Below are positions 7,484 through 16,036 of a DNA stretch of 64,000 nucleotides, piece after piece. The translations under genes and the position numbers were made by a program. The DNA comes from Pseudomonadota bacterium (GTDB lineage Bacteria > Pseudomonadota > Gammaproteobacteria > Burkholderiales > Rhodocyclaceae): assembly GCA_018262095.1 (NCBI GenBank), contig JAGTRW010000033.1, forward strand, positions 1 through 64,000. Reading direction: 5' to 3'. Each line of letters begins with the position of its first letter. Positions within the stretch are counted from its first letter, which is position 1. The notes under the pieces are model-generated. The model had not been told where the DNA came from. It saw nothing but the letters and a program-made list of their open reading frames with translations, and did not search any database.

Positions 7484-9370
7484 TCAGCCAGCGCCCAGCG
7501 CCAGCGCCACCCGATAGGTGATGAACGATGCGCCGTAGGCCAAGGCAAAGAGATAGCCGGCCATGATCGCCGGCATCGTCCAGCCGCCGGTCTCGCGCTT
7601 GACCGTCGCCAGCGTAGACAAGCACTGCGGCGCGAAGACGTACCAGGCGAGCAAGGATAGCGCGGTGGCCAAGCTCCAACTCTGCGCGATCAGCGGCGCC
7701 AGCGCCTGCGCCGTATCACCGCCGCTCGCCGCCAGCGCGTAGACGGTGCCCAGCGCGCTGACCGCGACTTCGCGCGCCGCCATTCCAGGAACCAGCGCGA
7801 TGCTGATCTGCCAGTTGAAGCCGATCGGCGCGAAGACCACCGCCAGCCACTGACCGATCATGCCGGCCAGACTGTACTCGATGGCCGCGCCCGTAGCGCC
7901 GTCGGGCGGCGAAGGAAAGCTCGCCAGGAACCACAGCAGGATGGTCAGGATCATGATGATTCCGCCGACCCGGCGCATGAAGATCATCACTTTCTGCCAC
8001 AGGCCGATCGCGATATTGCGCACCGTCGGCAAGTGATAGCTGGGCAACTCCATCATCAGCGGACGCACCTGGCGCCCGGCCGCGGTGAATTGCTTGAGCC
8101 CCCAGGCCACCGCCAGCGCACCGACGATTCCCGCGAGGTAAAGCGCGAGCAGCACCAGCCCCTGCAATTCGAGCGCGCCCCACAACTCGCGCTGCGGGAT
8201 GAAAGCGCCGATCAGCAGCGCGTAGACCGGCAGCCTGGCCGAACAGGTCATCATCGGCGCCAGCATGATCGTCACCAGCCGGTCGCGCGGGTCGGCGATG
8301 GTGCGCGCCGCCATGATTCCGGGAATGGCGCAGGCGAAACTCGAGAGCAACGGAATGAACGAACGGCCTGAGAGGCCGACGCCGCCCATCAGCCGGTCGA
8401 GCAGGAAAGCGGCGCGCGGCAGGTAGCCCGACTCCTCGAGCACCAGGATGAAGAAGTAGAGGATCACGATCTGCGGCAGAAAAACCACCACGCCGCCGGC
8501 GCCGGCGATGATGCCGTCGACCAGCAGGCTCTTGATCCAGCCATCCGCAAGCAGCGCGCCGACCGCCTCGGAGAGACCGGTCGTCGCGTTCTTGATCAGC
8601 TCCATCGGCAGCGCGGCCCACGAAAATACCGCCTGAAACACCAGGAACAGCACCATCGCCAAGAGCAGCGGACCAACCACCGGGTGCAGCACGACGCCGT
8701 CGATGCGGTCGCTGGCCGTATGCGGAACCACCGCGTCGAGGCCCAGGCGCTGCAGGATCTGACGCACGACCAGGTGGTCGGATTCATTGCCCGGATCGGC
8801 CGCCGCCGCGCCCGGCGCGGTCAACGAACGCCAGATCGCCGGGTCGTCGAAGCGCGCGAGCAAGGACTCGACGCCGGAACTCTGAATGCCGACGGTGCTG
8901 ACCACCGGCATGCCGAGTTCGGCGGCGAGCGACTGCGCGGCCACCTTGATGCCGCGCTTTTCGGCCAGATCGGCCATGTTGAGCGCGACCACGCAAGGCA
9001 GGCCAAGGCGTTTGACGGCCAGCGCCAGACGCAGGTTGCGCCGCAGGTTGGTGGCATCGACGACACAGACGACGAGGTCCGGCCGCTTTTCGCCGACGGC
9101 GCGACCGAACAGCACGTCGCAGGTCACGCGCTCGTCGGGCGAGCGCGGATAGAGGCTGTAGGCGCCCGGCAGGTCGAGCACGCGCAGCGTCTTGCCGGCC
9201 GGCGTGGTGAGCCGGCCTTCCTTGCGCTCGACGGTGACGCCGGCGTAGTTGGCGACCTTTTGCCGGCTGCCGGTGAGCAGGTTGAAGAGCGCGGTCTTGC
9301 CGCAGTTCGGGTTGCCGACCAGCGCCAGCAGCGGCCCGCTCGGGTGCACGTGGATGACGGCCTGATTCAT
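7484..9370 (-). CDS. feoB: Ferrous iron transporter B
   Basis: A 628-residue FeoB with an N-terminal G domain: G1 GNPNCGKT, switch I NYAGVTVERKEG, G3 DLPGAYSL, G4 NMAD. A helical GDI-like segment is followed by a membrane domain with Gate and core motifs (LEESGYLPRAAFLLD, PMMTCSARLPVYALL, PGMAAREVAVSALG). It imports Fe2+ across the inner membrane, driven or gated by nucleotide. It is shorter than the E. coli protein but within the family range, and no FeoC gene is seen. It overlaps feoA by 4 bp and belongs to an operon preceded by Fur-like boxes. Confidence 0.97.
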   Translation of the reverse strand: MNQAVIHVHPSGPLLALVGNPNCGKTALFNLLTGSRQKVANYAGVTVERKEGRLTTPAGKTLRVLDLPGAYSLYPRSPDERVTCDVLFGRAVGEKRPDLVVCVVDATNLRRNLRLALAVKRLGLPCVVALNMADLAEKRGIKVAAQSLAAELGMPVVSTVGIQSSGVESLLARFDDPAIWRSLTAPGAAAADPGNESDHLVVRQILQRLGLDAVVPHTASDRIDGVVLHPVVGPLLLAMVLFLVFQAVFSWAALPMELIKNATTGLSEAVGALLADGWIKSLLVDGIIAGAGGVVVFLPQIVILYFFILVLEESGYLPRAAFLLDRLMGGVGLSGRSFIPLLSSFACAIPGIMAARTIADPRDRLVTIMLAPMMTCSARLPVYALLIGAFIPQRELWGALELQGLVLLALYLAGIVGALAVAWGLKQFTAAGRQVRPLMMELPSYHLPTVRNIAIGLWQKVMIFMRRVGGIIMILTILLWFLASFPSPPDGATGAAIEYSLAGMIGQWLAVVFAPIGFNWQISIALVPGMAAREVAVSALGTVYALAASGGDTAQALAPLIAQSWSLATALSLLAWYVFAPQCLSTLATVKRETGGWTMPAIMAGYLFALAYGASFITYRVALALGAG

Positions 9371-9675
9371 GCCCGGCTCCCTTCAAGAACGACCGCGGCG
9401 AGCTCGACCTGCGCCGCCGGCAGCACGCGCACGCAGGCCGCTTCGGCGCGGCGCAGGGCGAAGGTCGATTGGCCGATGCGCACCACCAGCGGATCGCCGC
9501 CGGGCAGCGCGCGCGCCATCAGCATCACCTGCTCGCCGACGATAAAGCCGATTTCCTCGAGCCAGCGCGCCCACTCGGGCGCCGCTTGCGGTGCCAGCAC
9601 CTGGTGCACGGTCAGCGCTTGACCGATCGATGCATGATCGAGCGTCGCATCCAAATTTCGATTTTCTTTCACCAT
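9367..9675 (-). CDS. feoA: FeoA family ferrous iron transport accessory protein
   Basis: About 102 residues with an SH3-like FeoA domain (LEEIGFIVGEQVMLMARALPGGDPLVVRIG pattern read in short pieces: EIGF, GEQV, GDPLVVRI, FALRRAEA). FeoA binds FeoB and modulates its GTPase or transport activity. I favour ATG at 9675 (or GTG at 9672) because GGAG lies just upstream; the longer frame from 9696 would place that ribosome-binding site inside the gene. ATGA overlaps the feoB start. Confidence 0.93.
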   Translation of the reverse strand: MVKENRNLDATLDHASIGQALTVHQVLAPQAAPEWARWLEEIGFIVGEQVMLMARALPGGDPLVVRIGQSTFALRRAEAACVRVLPAAQVELAAVVLEGSRA

Positions 9676-9699
9676 AATCTCCAAAAATGGGTTCACGCT

Positions 9700-10506
9700 T
9701 TACTGGAAGCGCCAGGTCAGGCCGACGGTCGCGGTATCGGTCGTCGTTCGCGGGCTGTCGTTGTTGACCGAGCGAATCAGGCCGAGCGCAAAATCGAGAT
9801 CCTTGCCTGGCGAATAGATCGCGCCCAACTCGACATAATTCGAGCGCAGCGTGCTGCCTGCCGCGCGCGCCGATTCAGCGCCCAAATCAAGCGCGAGTTT
9901 CCATTGCTCGGCGACGTCCCATACCGGGGCGATCGAAAATCGCGTCGTCGTCGTATCGGGATTGATTTCGCTGTCGCGGTAACGGTCACGACCGACGCCG
10001 GCGTTGAGGTGCACCGCGCCGAACGGAACGTCCTGGCTGTAGATCAGCGTCAGCTTGCCCGAGGTCTTGCCGGTCCCCAGCCCATCGACTTCGCGCCCCG
10101 AACTGACCGGGAAAAGAATTTCCGGCTTGAGCGCCAGGCTGCTGCCGCTTTCTTCGTTTTCGTAGAAGCGCCACTTGGCGCCGAGCGACGGATTGGTTCC
10201 GCCATTCGCGTCGCCACCGGGGGAATCCGGTCGAATCCACGAATAATTCAAACCGACATAGACGTCGAGCGACTCGCTCAGACCTCGCGTGTAGACCACC
10301 GGCAGGCTGCGCGTCCGGTCGGTACTGCCATCGCTCTTGGCGCGCGCCTCGCCAAAGGAAAACTCAAGCTGGTTGCCGCCGCTGCCCTGCGTCCCGGTAT
10401 CGTCGGTGATCAGCGGTTGCAAGGCCAGGACCGGCGACGACAGGCAGGCGAGCAGCAGCAGTGGGGAAAAAACTCGCAAGGGCGATCGAACAAAAACAGG
10501 GCGCAT
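9700..10506 (-). CDS. Outer-membrane beta-barrel protein (MetA-pathway/phenol-degradation transporter-like), Fur-linked
   Basis: A 268-residue exported protein: signal peptide ending near VLA, then alternating beta-strand segments and a C-terminal strand ending WRFQ, the aromatic terminus expected for BAM-inserted barrels. It resembles the family annotated as transporter or MetA-pathway of phenol degradation (PF13557-like). It is the first gene of a transcript continuing into feoA and feoB (24-nt gap) and sits directly behind two Fur-box-like sites. This context suggests an outer-membrane role in Fe2+ entry rather than phenol metabolism; that role is inference. Confidence 0.75.
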   Translation of the reverse strand: MRPVFVRSPLRVFSPLLLLACLSSPVLALQPLITDDTGTQGSGGNQLEFSFGEARAKSDGSTDRTRSLPVVYTRGLSESLDVYVGLNYSWIRPDSPGGDANGGTNPSLGAKWRFYENEESGSSLALKPEILFPVSSGREVDGLGTGKTSGKLTLIYSQDVPFGAVHLNAGVGRDRYRDSEINPDTTTTRFSIAPVWDVAEQWKLALDLGAESARAAGSTLRSNYVELGAIYSPGKDLDFALGLIRSVNNDSPRTTTDTATVGLTWRFQ

Positions 10507-10537
10507 CAGGAAACTCCTTCATTACAGGTCGATTTAT

Positions 10538-10574
10538 TGGGAACGGTTCTCATCTTACTTGAGAACCGTTCTCA
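10538..10574 (-). promoter_or_regulatory. Tandem Fur-box-like operators upstream of the feo operon
   Basis: TGAGAACCGTTCTCA at 10560-10574 is a perfect 7-1-7 inverted repeat, the architecture of Fur boxes. A second box, TGGGAACGGTTCTCA at 10538-10552, differs from 7-1-7 symmetry at one pair. Their centres are 22 bp apart, about two helical turns. The inner halves also form an 11-bp perfect inverted repeat (10542-10552 and 10560-10570). The placement 32 bp or more before the barrel-feoA-feoB start fits iron-dependent repression. Confidence 0.72.
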
Positions 10575-10788
10575 CTTGCAAGCGCTTTATCCGAAGTCGA
10601 AAAGCGCTCTGGCGTGGCCCGCAGACGCCCTGCCCGGCAATTCGTTAGCGAGTTTGAACCGGATTTAATCAGTGCGCACTTTTTCGTGCGCGCGACGGCG
10701 AATGCAAGCGCCACAGCAGTCCCGCCGCGAAGACGGTATACTTCGCCGCTCTGGCGTCTTCGGCCGCCCAATCGACAAAAACGCAACA

Positions 10789-13113
10789 ATGACAAACAGC
10801 AGCCCGCCCTCCCCCGTCGTGTCCCTCCCGCTGCCCGACCAGACCTCGCCAGCGCTACCCGCGCAATGGCTCGCCGCAGTCAACACCGAGCTTGCCGCTG
10901 GAGAAAAAGTTCTCGCCTGGCTGGAGATCGACCTTGACGCTCAGCTGCGTTTTTCGCCGGGACTGGTTCTGCTGACCAACCAGCGGCTGCTGGCCGGTTC
11001 GGCCGACGAGGCGAGTTGGCAGACGCACGGTTTCCGCGACGGCATGACGCTGACGCGGCGCGACCATTGCGGCGTCGGCAGTCTCGAGCTCTTTGCCGAC
11101 GATGCGCGGCTGGCGATCTGGCGCTACACGCTGTCGGCCGACATCGCCGCCGGACGGCTGATCGAACACTTCACGCAGCAGCTCGCCTTCTACCTGACCG
11201 GAGAGCTTCCGCCACCGCCCAAGCATGCGCTGTGTCCGAAATGCGAAACGCCGCTGCTCGCCGGCCAGGAAGAATGCCCGCAGTGCAGCAAGGAAATCCA
11301 TACGCCGCCGTCGACGTGGACGCTGTTCCGCCTGTGGCGCTTCGCCTATCCCTACCGCTGGCGGCTCTTGGCCGGCTTCGTTTTGTCGCTGGGATCAACC
11401 GCCGCGACGCTGGTGCCGCCCTACCTCACCATGCCGCTGATGGACAAGGTGCTGATTCCCTACCAGAACGGCAAGCCGATCGACACCGCGCTGGTCACGC
11501 TCTATCTTTCCGGACTGTTCGGCGCCGCGCTGCTCGCCTGGGTACTCGGCTGGGCGCGCACCTACATCCTGGCGCTGGTCTCCGAGCGCATCGGCGCCGA
11601 CCTGCGAACGACGACCTACGAACACCTGCTCAGACTGTCGCAGGAGTATTTCGGCGGCAAGCGCACCGGCGACCTGATGGCGCGCATCGGCTCCGAGACC
11701 GACCGCATCAACATCTTCATCTCGCTGCATTTCCTCGACTTCGTCACCGACGTGCTGATGATCGCCATGACCACCAGCATCCTGGTTTCGATCAATCCGC
11801 GCCTGGCGCTGGTGACGCTGTTGCCGCTGCCGATCATCGCCTGGCTGATCCATACCGTTCGCGAGAAACTGCGCACCGGTTTCGAACGCGTCGACCGCAT
11901 CTGGGCCGAGGTTACCAACGTGCTCGCCGACACCATCCCCGGCATCCGGGTGGTCAAGGCCTTCGCCCAGGAAAGCCGCGAGGCGGCGCGTTTCCGCGCG
12001 GCCAACGCGCACAACCTCGAGGTCAACGACAAGGTCAACAGGATCTGGTCACTATTCACGCCGACGGTGACGCTGCTCACCGAAGTCGGCCTGCTGATCG
12101 TCTGGGCCTTCGGCATCTGGCAGATTTCGCGCAACGACATCACGGTCGGCGTGCTCACCGCCTTCCTGGCCTATATTGGCAGGTTCTATCTGCGCCTCGA
12201 CTCGATGAGCCGCATCGTTTCCGTCACGCAAAAGGCGGCAGCCGGCGCCAAGCGCATCTTCGACATCCTCGACCACGTCTCGAGCGTTCCCGAACCGGCC
12301 AACCCGGTCCATCTGCCCAAGGTCAGCGGGCGCATCGAGCTGCGCGACGTCGGTTTCCGCTACGGCACGCGCAGCGTCACGCGCGACATCAGCCTGACCA
12401 TAGCCCCTGGCGAGATGATCGGTCTCGTGGGACACAGCGGTTCGGGCAAGAGCACCATGGTCAACCTGATCTGCCGCTTCTACGACGTCACCGAAGGCGC
12501 GATCCTGCTCGACGGCGTCGATATCCGTTCGCTGCCGGTCGCCGAATACCGCAAGAACATCGGCCTGGTGCTGCAGGAGCCTTTCCTGTTCTTCGGAACG
12601 ATCGCCGAGAACATCGCCTACGGCAAGCCCGACGCGACGCGCGAAGAAATCGTCGCCGCCGCGCGCGCCGCGCACGCGCACGAATTCATCCTGCGCCTGG
12701 CGCACGGTTACGATTCGCTGGTCGGCGAACGCGGCCAGGCGCTCTCGGGCGGCGAGCGCCAGCGTATCTCGATTGCTCGCGCGCTGCTCATCGACCCCAA
12801 GATCCTGATCCTCGACGAGGCGACCTCGTCGGTCGACACGACGACCGAGAAGGAAATCCAGAAGGCGCTCGACAACCTGGTGCGCGGTCGCACGACGATC
12901 GCCATTGCGCACCGTCTGTCGACGCTGCGCGACGCCAACCGCCTGGTCGTCCTCGACCGCGGCAGCGTCGTCGAAGTCGGCAACCACGACGAACTGATGG
13001 CGCGCGAAGGCCACTACTACAAGCTCTACGAAGCGCAGGCACGCAACGTCGACATCGAGGACGAACTGCGCCGAGCCAATGGCGAGGGCAAGATCAGCGG
13101 AGAGCGCGAGTGA
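10789..13113 (+). CDS. Cyanophycin metabolism-associated ABC transporter (fused permease/ATPase)
   Basis: About 774 residues. It has an N-terminal soluble domain (about 1-150), a zinc-ribbon-like pair of CxxC motifs (CPKC and CPQC, about 173-190), a six-helix exporter transmembrane domain (about 205-490) and a nucleotide-binding domain with Walker A GHSGSGKST, signature LSGGERQRISIARAL, Walker B ILILDEATSSVD and the H-loop AHRLST. ATG at 10789 is preferred; the longer frame to 10672 adds a basic, non-conserved stretch. It overlaps the DUF1854 gene by 4 bp and precedes two cphA genes, the arrangement for which this family is named. The transported substrate is not known. Confidence 0.88.
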   Translation: MTNSSPPSPVVSLPLPDQTSPALPAQWLAAVNTELAAGEKVLAWLEIDLDAQLRFSPGLVLLTNQRLLAGSADEASWQTHGFRDGMTLTRRDHCGVGSLELFADDARLAIWRYTLSADIAAGRLIEHFTQQLAFYLTGELPPPPKHALCPKCETPLLAGQEECPQCSKEIHTPPSTWTLFRLWRFAYPYRWRLLAGFVLSLGSTAATLVPPYLTMPLMDKVLIPYQNGKPIDTALVTLYLSGLFGAALLAWVLGWARTYILALVSERIGADLRTTTYEHLLRLSQEYFGGKRTGDLMARIGSETDRINIFISLHFLDFVTDVLMIAMTTSILVSINPRLALVTLLPLPIIAWLIHTVREKLRTGFERVDRIWAEVTNVLADTIPGIRVVKAFAQESREAARFRAANAHNLEVNDKVNRIWSLFTPTVTLLTEVGLLIVWAFGIWQISRNDITVGVLTAFLAYIGRFYLRLDSMSRIVSVTQKAAAGAKRIFDILDHVSSVPEPANPVHLPKVSGRIELRDVGFRYGTRSVTRDISLTIAPGEMIGLVGHSGSGKSTMVNLICRFYDVTEGAILLDGVDIRSLPVAEYRKNIGLVLQEPFLFFGTIAENIAYGKPDATREEIVAAARAAHAHEFILRLAHGYDSLVGERGQALSGGERQRISIARALLIDPKILILDEATSSVDTTTEKEIQKALDNLVRGRTTIAIAHRLSTLRDANRLVVLDRGSVVEVGNHDELMAREGHYYKLYEAQARNVDIEDELRRANGEGKISGERE

Positions 13114-13577
13114 ACATCACCTATCAACTGCAGCATGACGCGCGCGGCCGCCTGAGCTTCACCGGCGAAGACGGCCAGACGCACGAAAACGTCGTCCCGG
13201 TTCGCGCCTTTCCGATCGCCGCGCCCGACGAAGGCATTGCGCTGTGCGACCCGCATGGCCACGAACTGGCCTGGATCGACCGTTTGAGCGAGCTGCCGCC
13301 GCCTTTGCGCACGCTGATCGAAGGCGAGCTGGCGAGCCGCGAGTTCATGCCGGTGATCAAGCAGATCGAAAGCGTTTCGAGCTATGCCACGCCGAGCACC
13401 TGGCAGATCGTGACCGACCACGGCGAAACGGACCTCGTACTCAAGGGCGAGGAGGACATCCGCCGCCTGGCGCCGCCCGCGCTGCTGATCGCCGACAGCA
13501 ACGGAATCAACTACCTGATCCACGACCGTTACGCGCTCGACAAAACCAGCCGCAAGATCCTCGATCGATTCTTGTAA
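13110..13577 (+). CDS. Cyanophycin metabolism-associated DUF1854 family protein
   Basis: 155 residues starting at GTG 13110 inside the ABC transporter stop (GTGA overlap), with AGCGGAGA as ribosome-binding site. The protein carries the DUF1854 pattern: a beta-rich N-terminal part with VVPVRAFPI, a central REFMPVIKQIESVSSYATPSTWQIVTDHG region (cited here as its middle third) and a terminal LIHDRYALDKTSRKILDRFL segment. No catalytic motif is visible. Translational coupling to the ABC gene suggests the two products work together. The function is not established. Confidence 0.85.
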   Translation: MNITYQLQHDARGRLSFTGEDGQTHENVVPVRAFPIAAPDEGIALCDPHGHELAWIDRLSELPPPLRTLIEGELASREFMPVIKQIESVSSYATPSTWQIVTDHGETDLVLKGEEDIRRLAPPALLIADSNGINYLIHDRYALDKTSRKILDRFL

Positions 13578-13581
13578 ATCG

Positions 13582-13757
13582 TAACCACAACGCGCACAAC
13601 GAACACAACGAACACAACGAACACAACGAACACAACGAAAAACAGAACAAATCCATGACTTCACGACGAATCCGACACTTCTGAAACGATTACGCGACGG
13701 TCGAATCAGCCTCTCGCGAACTGAATTTCGTTGTGCCCGCCGTGCTCGTTGTGGTTA
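13582..13757. repeat. Interspersed inverted-terminus intergenic element, copy A, with internal 9-bp tandem repeats
   Basis: The ends TAACCACAACG (13582-13592) and CGTTGTGGTTA (13747-13757) are perfect 11-bp inverted repeats. Inside the left end are five copies of CACAACGAA (13595-13639), preceded by the variant CACAACGCG (13586-13594). A second inverted motif, TTCGTTGTG, lies at 13727-13735. No open frame is evident inside. The element fills most of the gap between the DUF1854 gene and the first cphA gene. Copies B, C and D share the same ends. Confidence 0.75.
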
Positions 13758-13832
13758 ATTGCTGTCAGCCGAATACCCCGAGCCGCGTTATTCGGACGAT
13801 AATTGCACCCCTTCTGAGTCCACTCTGACGAT

Positions 13833-16010
13833 ATGAAAAACATCAAGTTTCTTGAATTCCGCCATCTGCGCGGACCGAACATCTGGACCTACCGCCCGGT
13901 CATTGAAGCCATCGTCGATATCGGGGAACTCGAAGACTTTCCGTCGAATACCTTGCCCGGTTTCGTCGATCGGCTCAAGGCGCTGCTGCCCTCGCTGATC
14001 GAGCACCGTTGCAGTTACGAGGAACGCGGCGGTTTCGTTCGCCGTCTCGAAGAAGGCACCTGGCCGGCGCACATCCTCGAACACGTCACGCTCGAACTGC
14101 AGAATCTGGCGGGGCTGCCGGGCGGTTTCGGCAAAGCGCGCGAGACCTCGGTGCGCGGCGTCTACAAAGTAGTCGTCCGCGCCTGGCAGGAAGACGTCAC
14201 GCACGCTGCGCTGCTCGAAGCGCGCGAGCTGATCATGTCGGCGATCGAAGATCGCCCGTTCGACGTCGAAGCGTCGATCGAAAAGCTCGCCGACATGGCC
14301 GACTCACTCTGCCTTGGCCCGTCGACCGCGAGCATCGTCGACGCCGCAGACGACCGCTACATCCCGTGCATCCGCCTGCTGGAAACCGGCAATCTGGTTC
14401 AACTGGGCTATGGTGCCGCGATGCGCCGCATCTGGACCGCCGAGACCGACCGTACCAGCGCGATCGCCGAGGGCATCTCGCGCGACAAGGACATGACCAA
14501 GTCGCTGCTGCAGTCGTGCGGCGTTCCGGTCCCCGAGGGGCGCGAAGTCGATAGCCCGGAAGACGCCTGGGAAGCGGCGCAGGACATCGGACTGCCGGTC
14601 TGCGTCAAGCCGGTCGATGGCAACCACGGGCGCGGCGTTTTCATCGACCTCAAGGGCCGTGAGGAAATTGAAATGGCCTTCAAGGTCGCCGTCGACGAAG
14701 GCAGCGGCGTTCTGGTCGAGCGCTCGATTCCCGGCACCGAGCACCGCCTGCTGATCATCGGCGGCAAGCTCGTCGCCGCCAACCGCGGCGACATGGTCAA
14801 GGTCACCGGCAACGGCAAATCGACGATCCTCGAACTGGTTGCCGAACAGATCAACTCCGATCCGCGCCGCGGCGCCAGCGAAAACCACCCGCTCAGCCTG
14901 ATCCGCATGGATTCGGCGGCCAAAATCGAGCTTTCGCGCCAAAAGCTCACGCCGGAAGCTATCCCCGACGCCGGCCGCGAGGTGCTGATCCAACGCAATG
15001 CCAACCATGAGTTCGACGTCACCGACGACGTACACCCGGACACCGCCGCGGCGGCTTCGCTGGCGGCGCGCATTGTCGGCCTCGATATCGCCGGCGTCGA
15101 TCTGGTCGTCGAAGACATTTCAAAGCCGCTGCGCGAACAAGGCGGCGCGATCGTCGAGGTCAATGCCGGTCCCGGCCTGCTGATGCACCTCAAGCCCGGC
15201 GTCGGCAAACCGCGTCCGGTCGGTCAGGCGATCGTCGAGCACCTGTTCCCCGACACCGCCACCAGCCGCATCCCGGTCGTCGGCATCACCGGTTCGCAGG
15301 GCAAGACTTCGGTCGCGCGCCTGCTCGCGCACCTGCTCCAACTCTCGGGAAAGAACGTCGGACTGGCCTGCAGCGACGGCCTGTTTCTTGGACCGCGGGC
15401 GCTCGAGAACAAGGACAGCGCCAATTGGCAATCGGCGCACCGCATGCTGATGGCGCGCGCCGTCGAAGCAGCCGTCTTCGAAAACGGCGCCGCCAGCATT
15501 CTGGGCGAAGGACTGGCGTACGACCGTTGCCAGGTCGGCGTCGTCACCAACCTCAAGCACGCCGAAGGACTTGAGGACTTCGACGTGCGTGACCTGGACA
15601 CCGTCTATAAGGTCTTGCGCACCCAAATCGACGTCGTTTTGCGCGGCGGCAAGTCGGTGCTCAACGCCGGCGATTCGCGCGTCGCCGAGATGGCCGAGCT
15701 ATCCGATGGTGAAGTGCTGTTTTTCGGCACCGATCCAGAGCTCCCGGTACTCACCGCGCACCGTGCCAAGAATGGTCGCAGCGTTTTTATCCGCGACGGC
15801 TGGGTCGCCCTGGCCAGCGGCAGCAGCGAGCAACAACTCATTCAAGTCAATAACTTGCCGATGATCGCGCCGCAAAGTCCCGGCTACCCGCTTGAAAACC
15901 TGTTGGCCGGTGTGGCCGCCGCCTGGGCGCTTGAACTGTCGCCCGATATCATTCGTGCTGGCGTCGCCACTTACGTCCCCGCCAGCAAAACCTCGGGCCT
16001 TGCCGCCTGA
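13833..16010 (+). CDS. cphA': Cyanophycin synthetase paralogue, short form (CphA')
   Basis: 725 residues with the cyanophycin synthetase order: N-terminal domain (about 1-160), ATP-grasp domain (about 200-470; VKPVDGNHGRGVF, IVEVNAGPGL) and a MurE-like ligase domain with P-loop GITGSQGKTSVARLL. It ends early compared with the 860-residue paralogue next door, lacking roughly the last 130-150 residues of the Mur ligase C-terminal region, and its P-loop has SQGKTS where the paralogue has TNGKTT. Short CphA' proteins paired with full CphA are known in betaproteobacteria such as Cupriavidus. It may elongate or prime the Asp-Arg polymer with its partner; the division of labour is inferred. Confidence 0.88.
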   Translation: MKNIKFLEFRHLRGPNIWTYRPVIEAIVDIGELEDFPSNTLPGFVDRLKALLPSLIEHRCSYEERGGFVRRLEEGTWPAHILEHVTLELQNLAGLPGGFGKARETSVRGVYKVVVRAWQEDVTHAALLEARELIMSAIEDRPFDVEASIEKLADMADSLCLGPSTASIVDAADDRYIPCIRLLETGNLVQLGYGAAMRRIWTAETDRTSAIAEGISRDKDMTKSLLQSCGVPVPEGREVDSPEDAWEAAQDIGLPVCVKPVDGNHGRGVFIDLKGREEIEMAFKVAVDEGSGVLVERSIPGTEHRLLIIGGKLVAANRGDMVKVTGNGKSTILELVAEQINSDPRRGASENHPLSLIRMDSAAKIELSRQKLTPEAIPDAGREVLIQRNANHEFDVTDDVHPDTAAAASLAARIVGLDIAGVDLVVEDISKPLREQGGAIVEVNAGPGLLMHLKPGVGKPRPVGQAIVEHLFPDTATSRIPVVGITGSQGKTSVARLLAHLLQLSGKNVGLACSDGLFLGPRALENKDSANWQSAHRMLMARAVEAAVFENGAASILGEGLAYDRCQVGVVTNLKHAEGLEDFDVRDLDTVYKVLRTQIDVVLRGGKSVLNAGDSRVAEMAELSDGEVLFFGTDPELPVLTAHRAKNGRSVFIRDGWVALASGSSEQQLIQVNNLPMIAPQSPGYPLENLLAGVAAAWALELSPDIIRAGVATYVPASKTSGLAA

Positions 16011-16036
16011 CCCTAACGCTACAGGAACAAAAGCAA

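Noticed and set aside
13586-13639. CRISPR-like array
   Set aside because: Units are 9 bp with no spacers; it is a simple tandem repeat inside an interspersed element.
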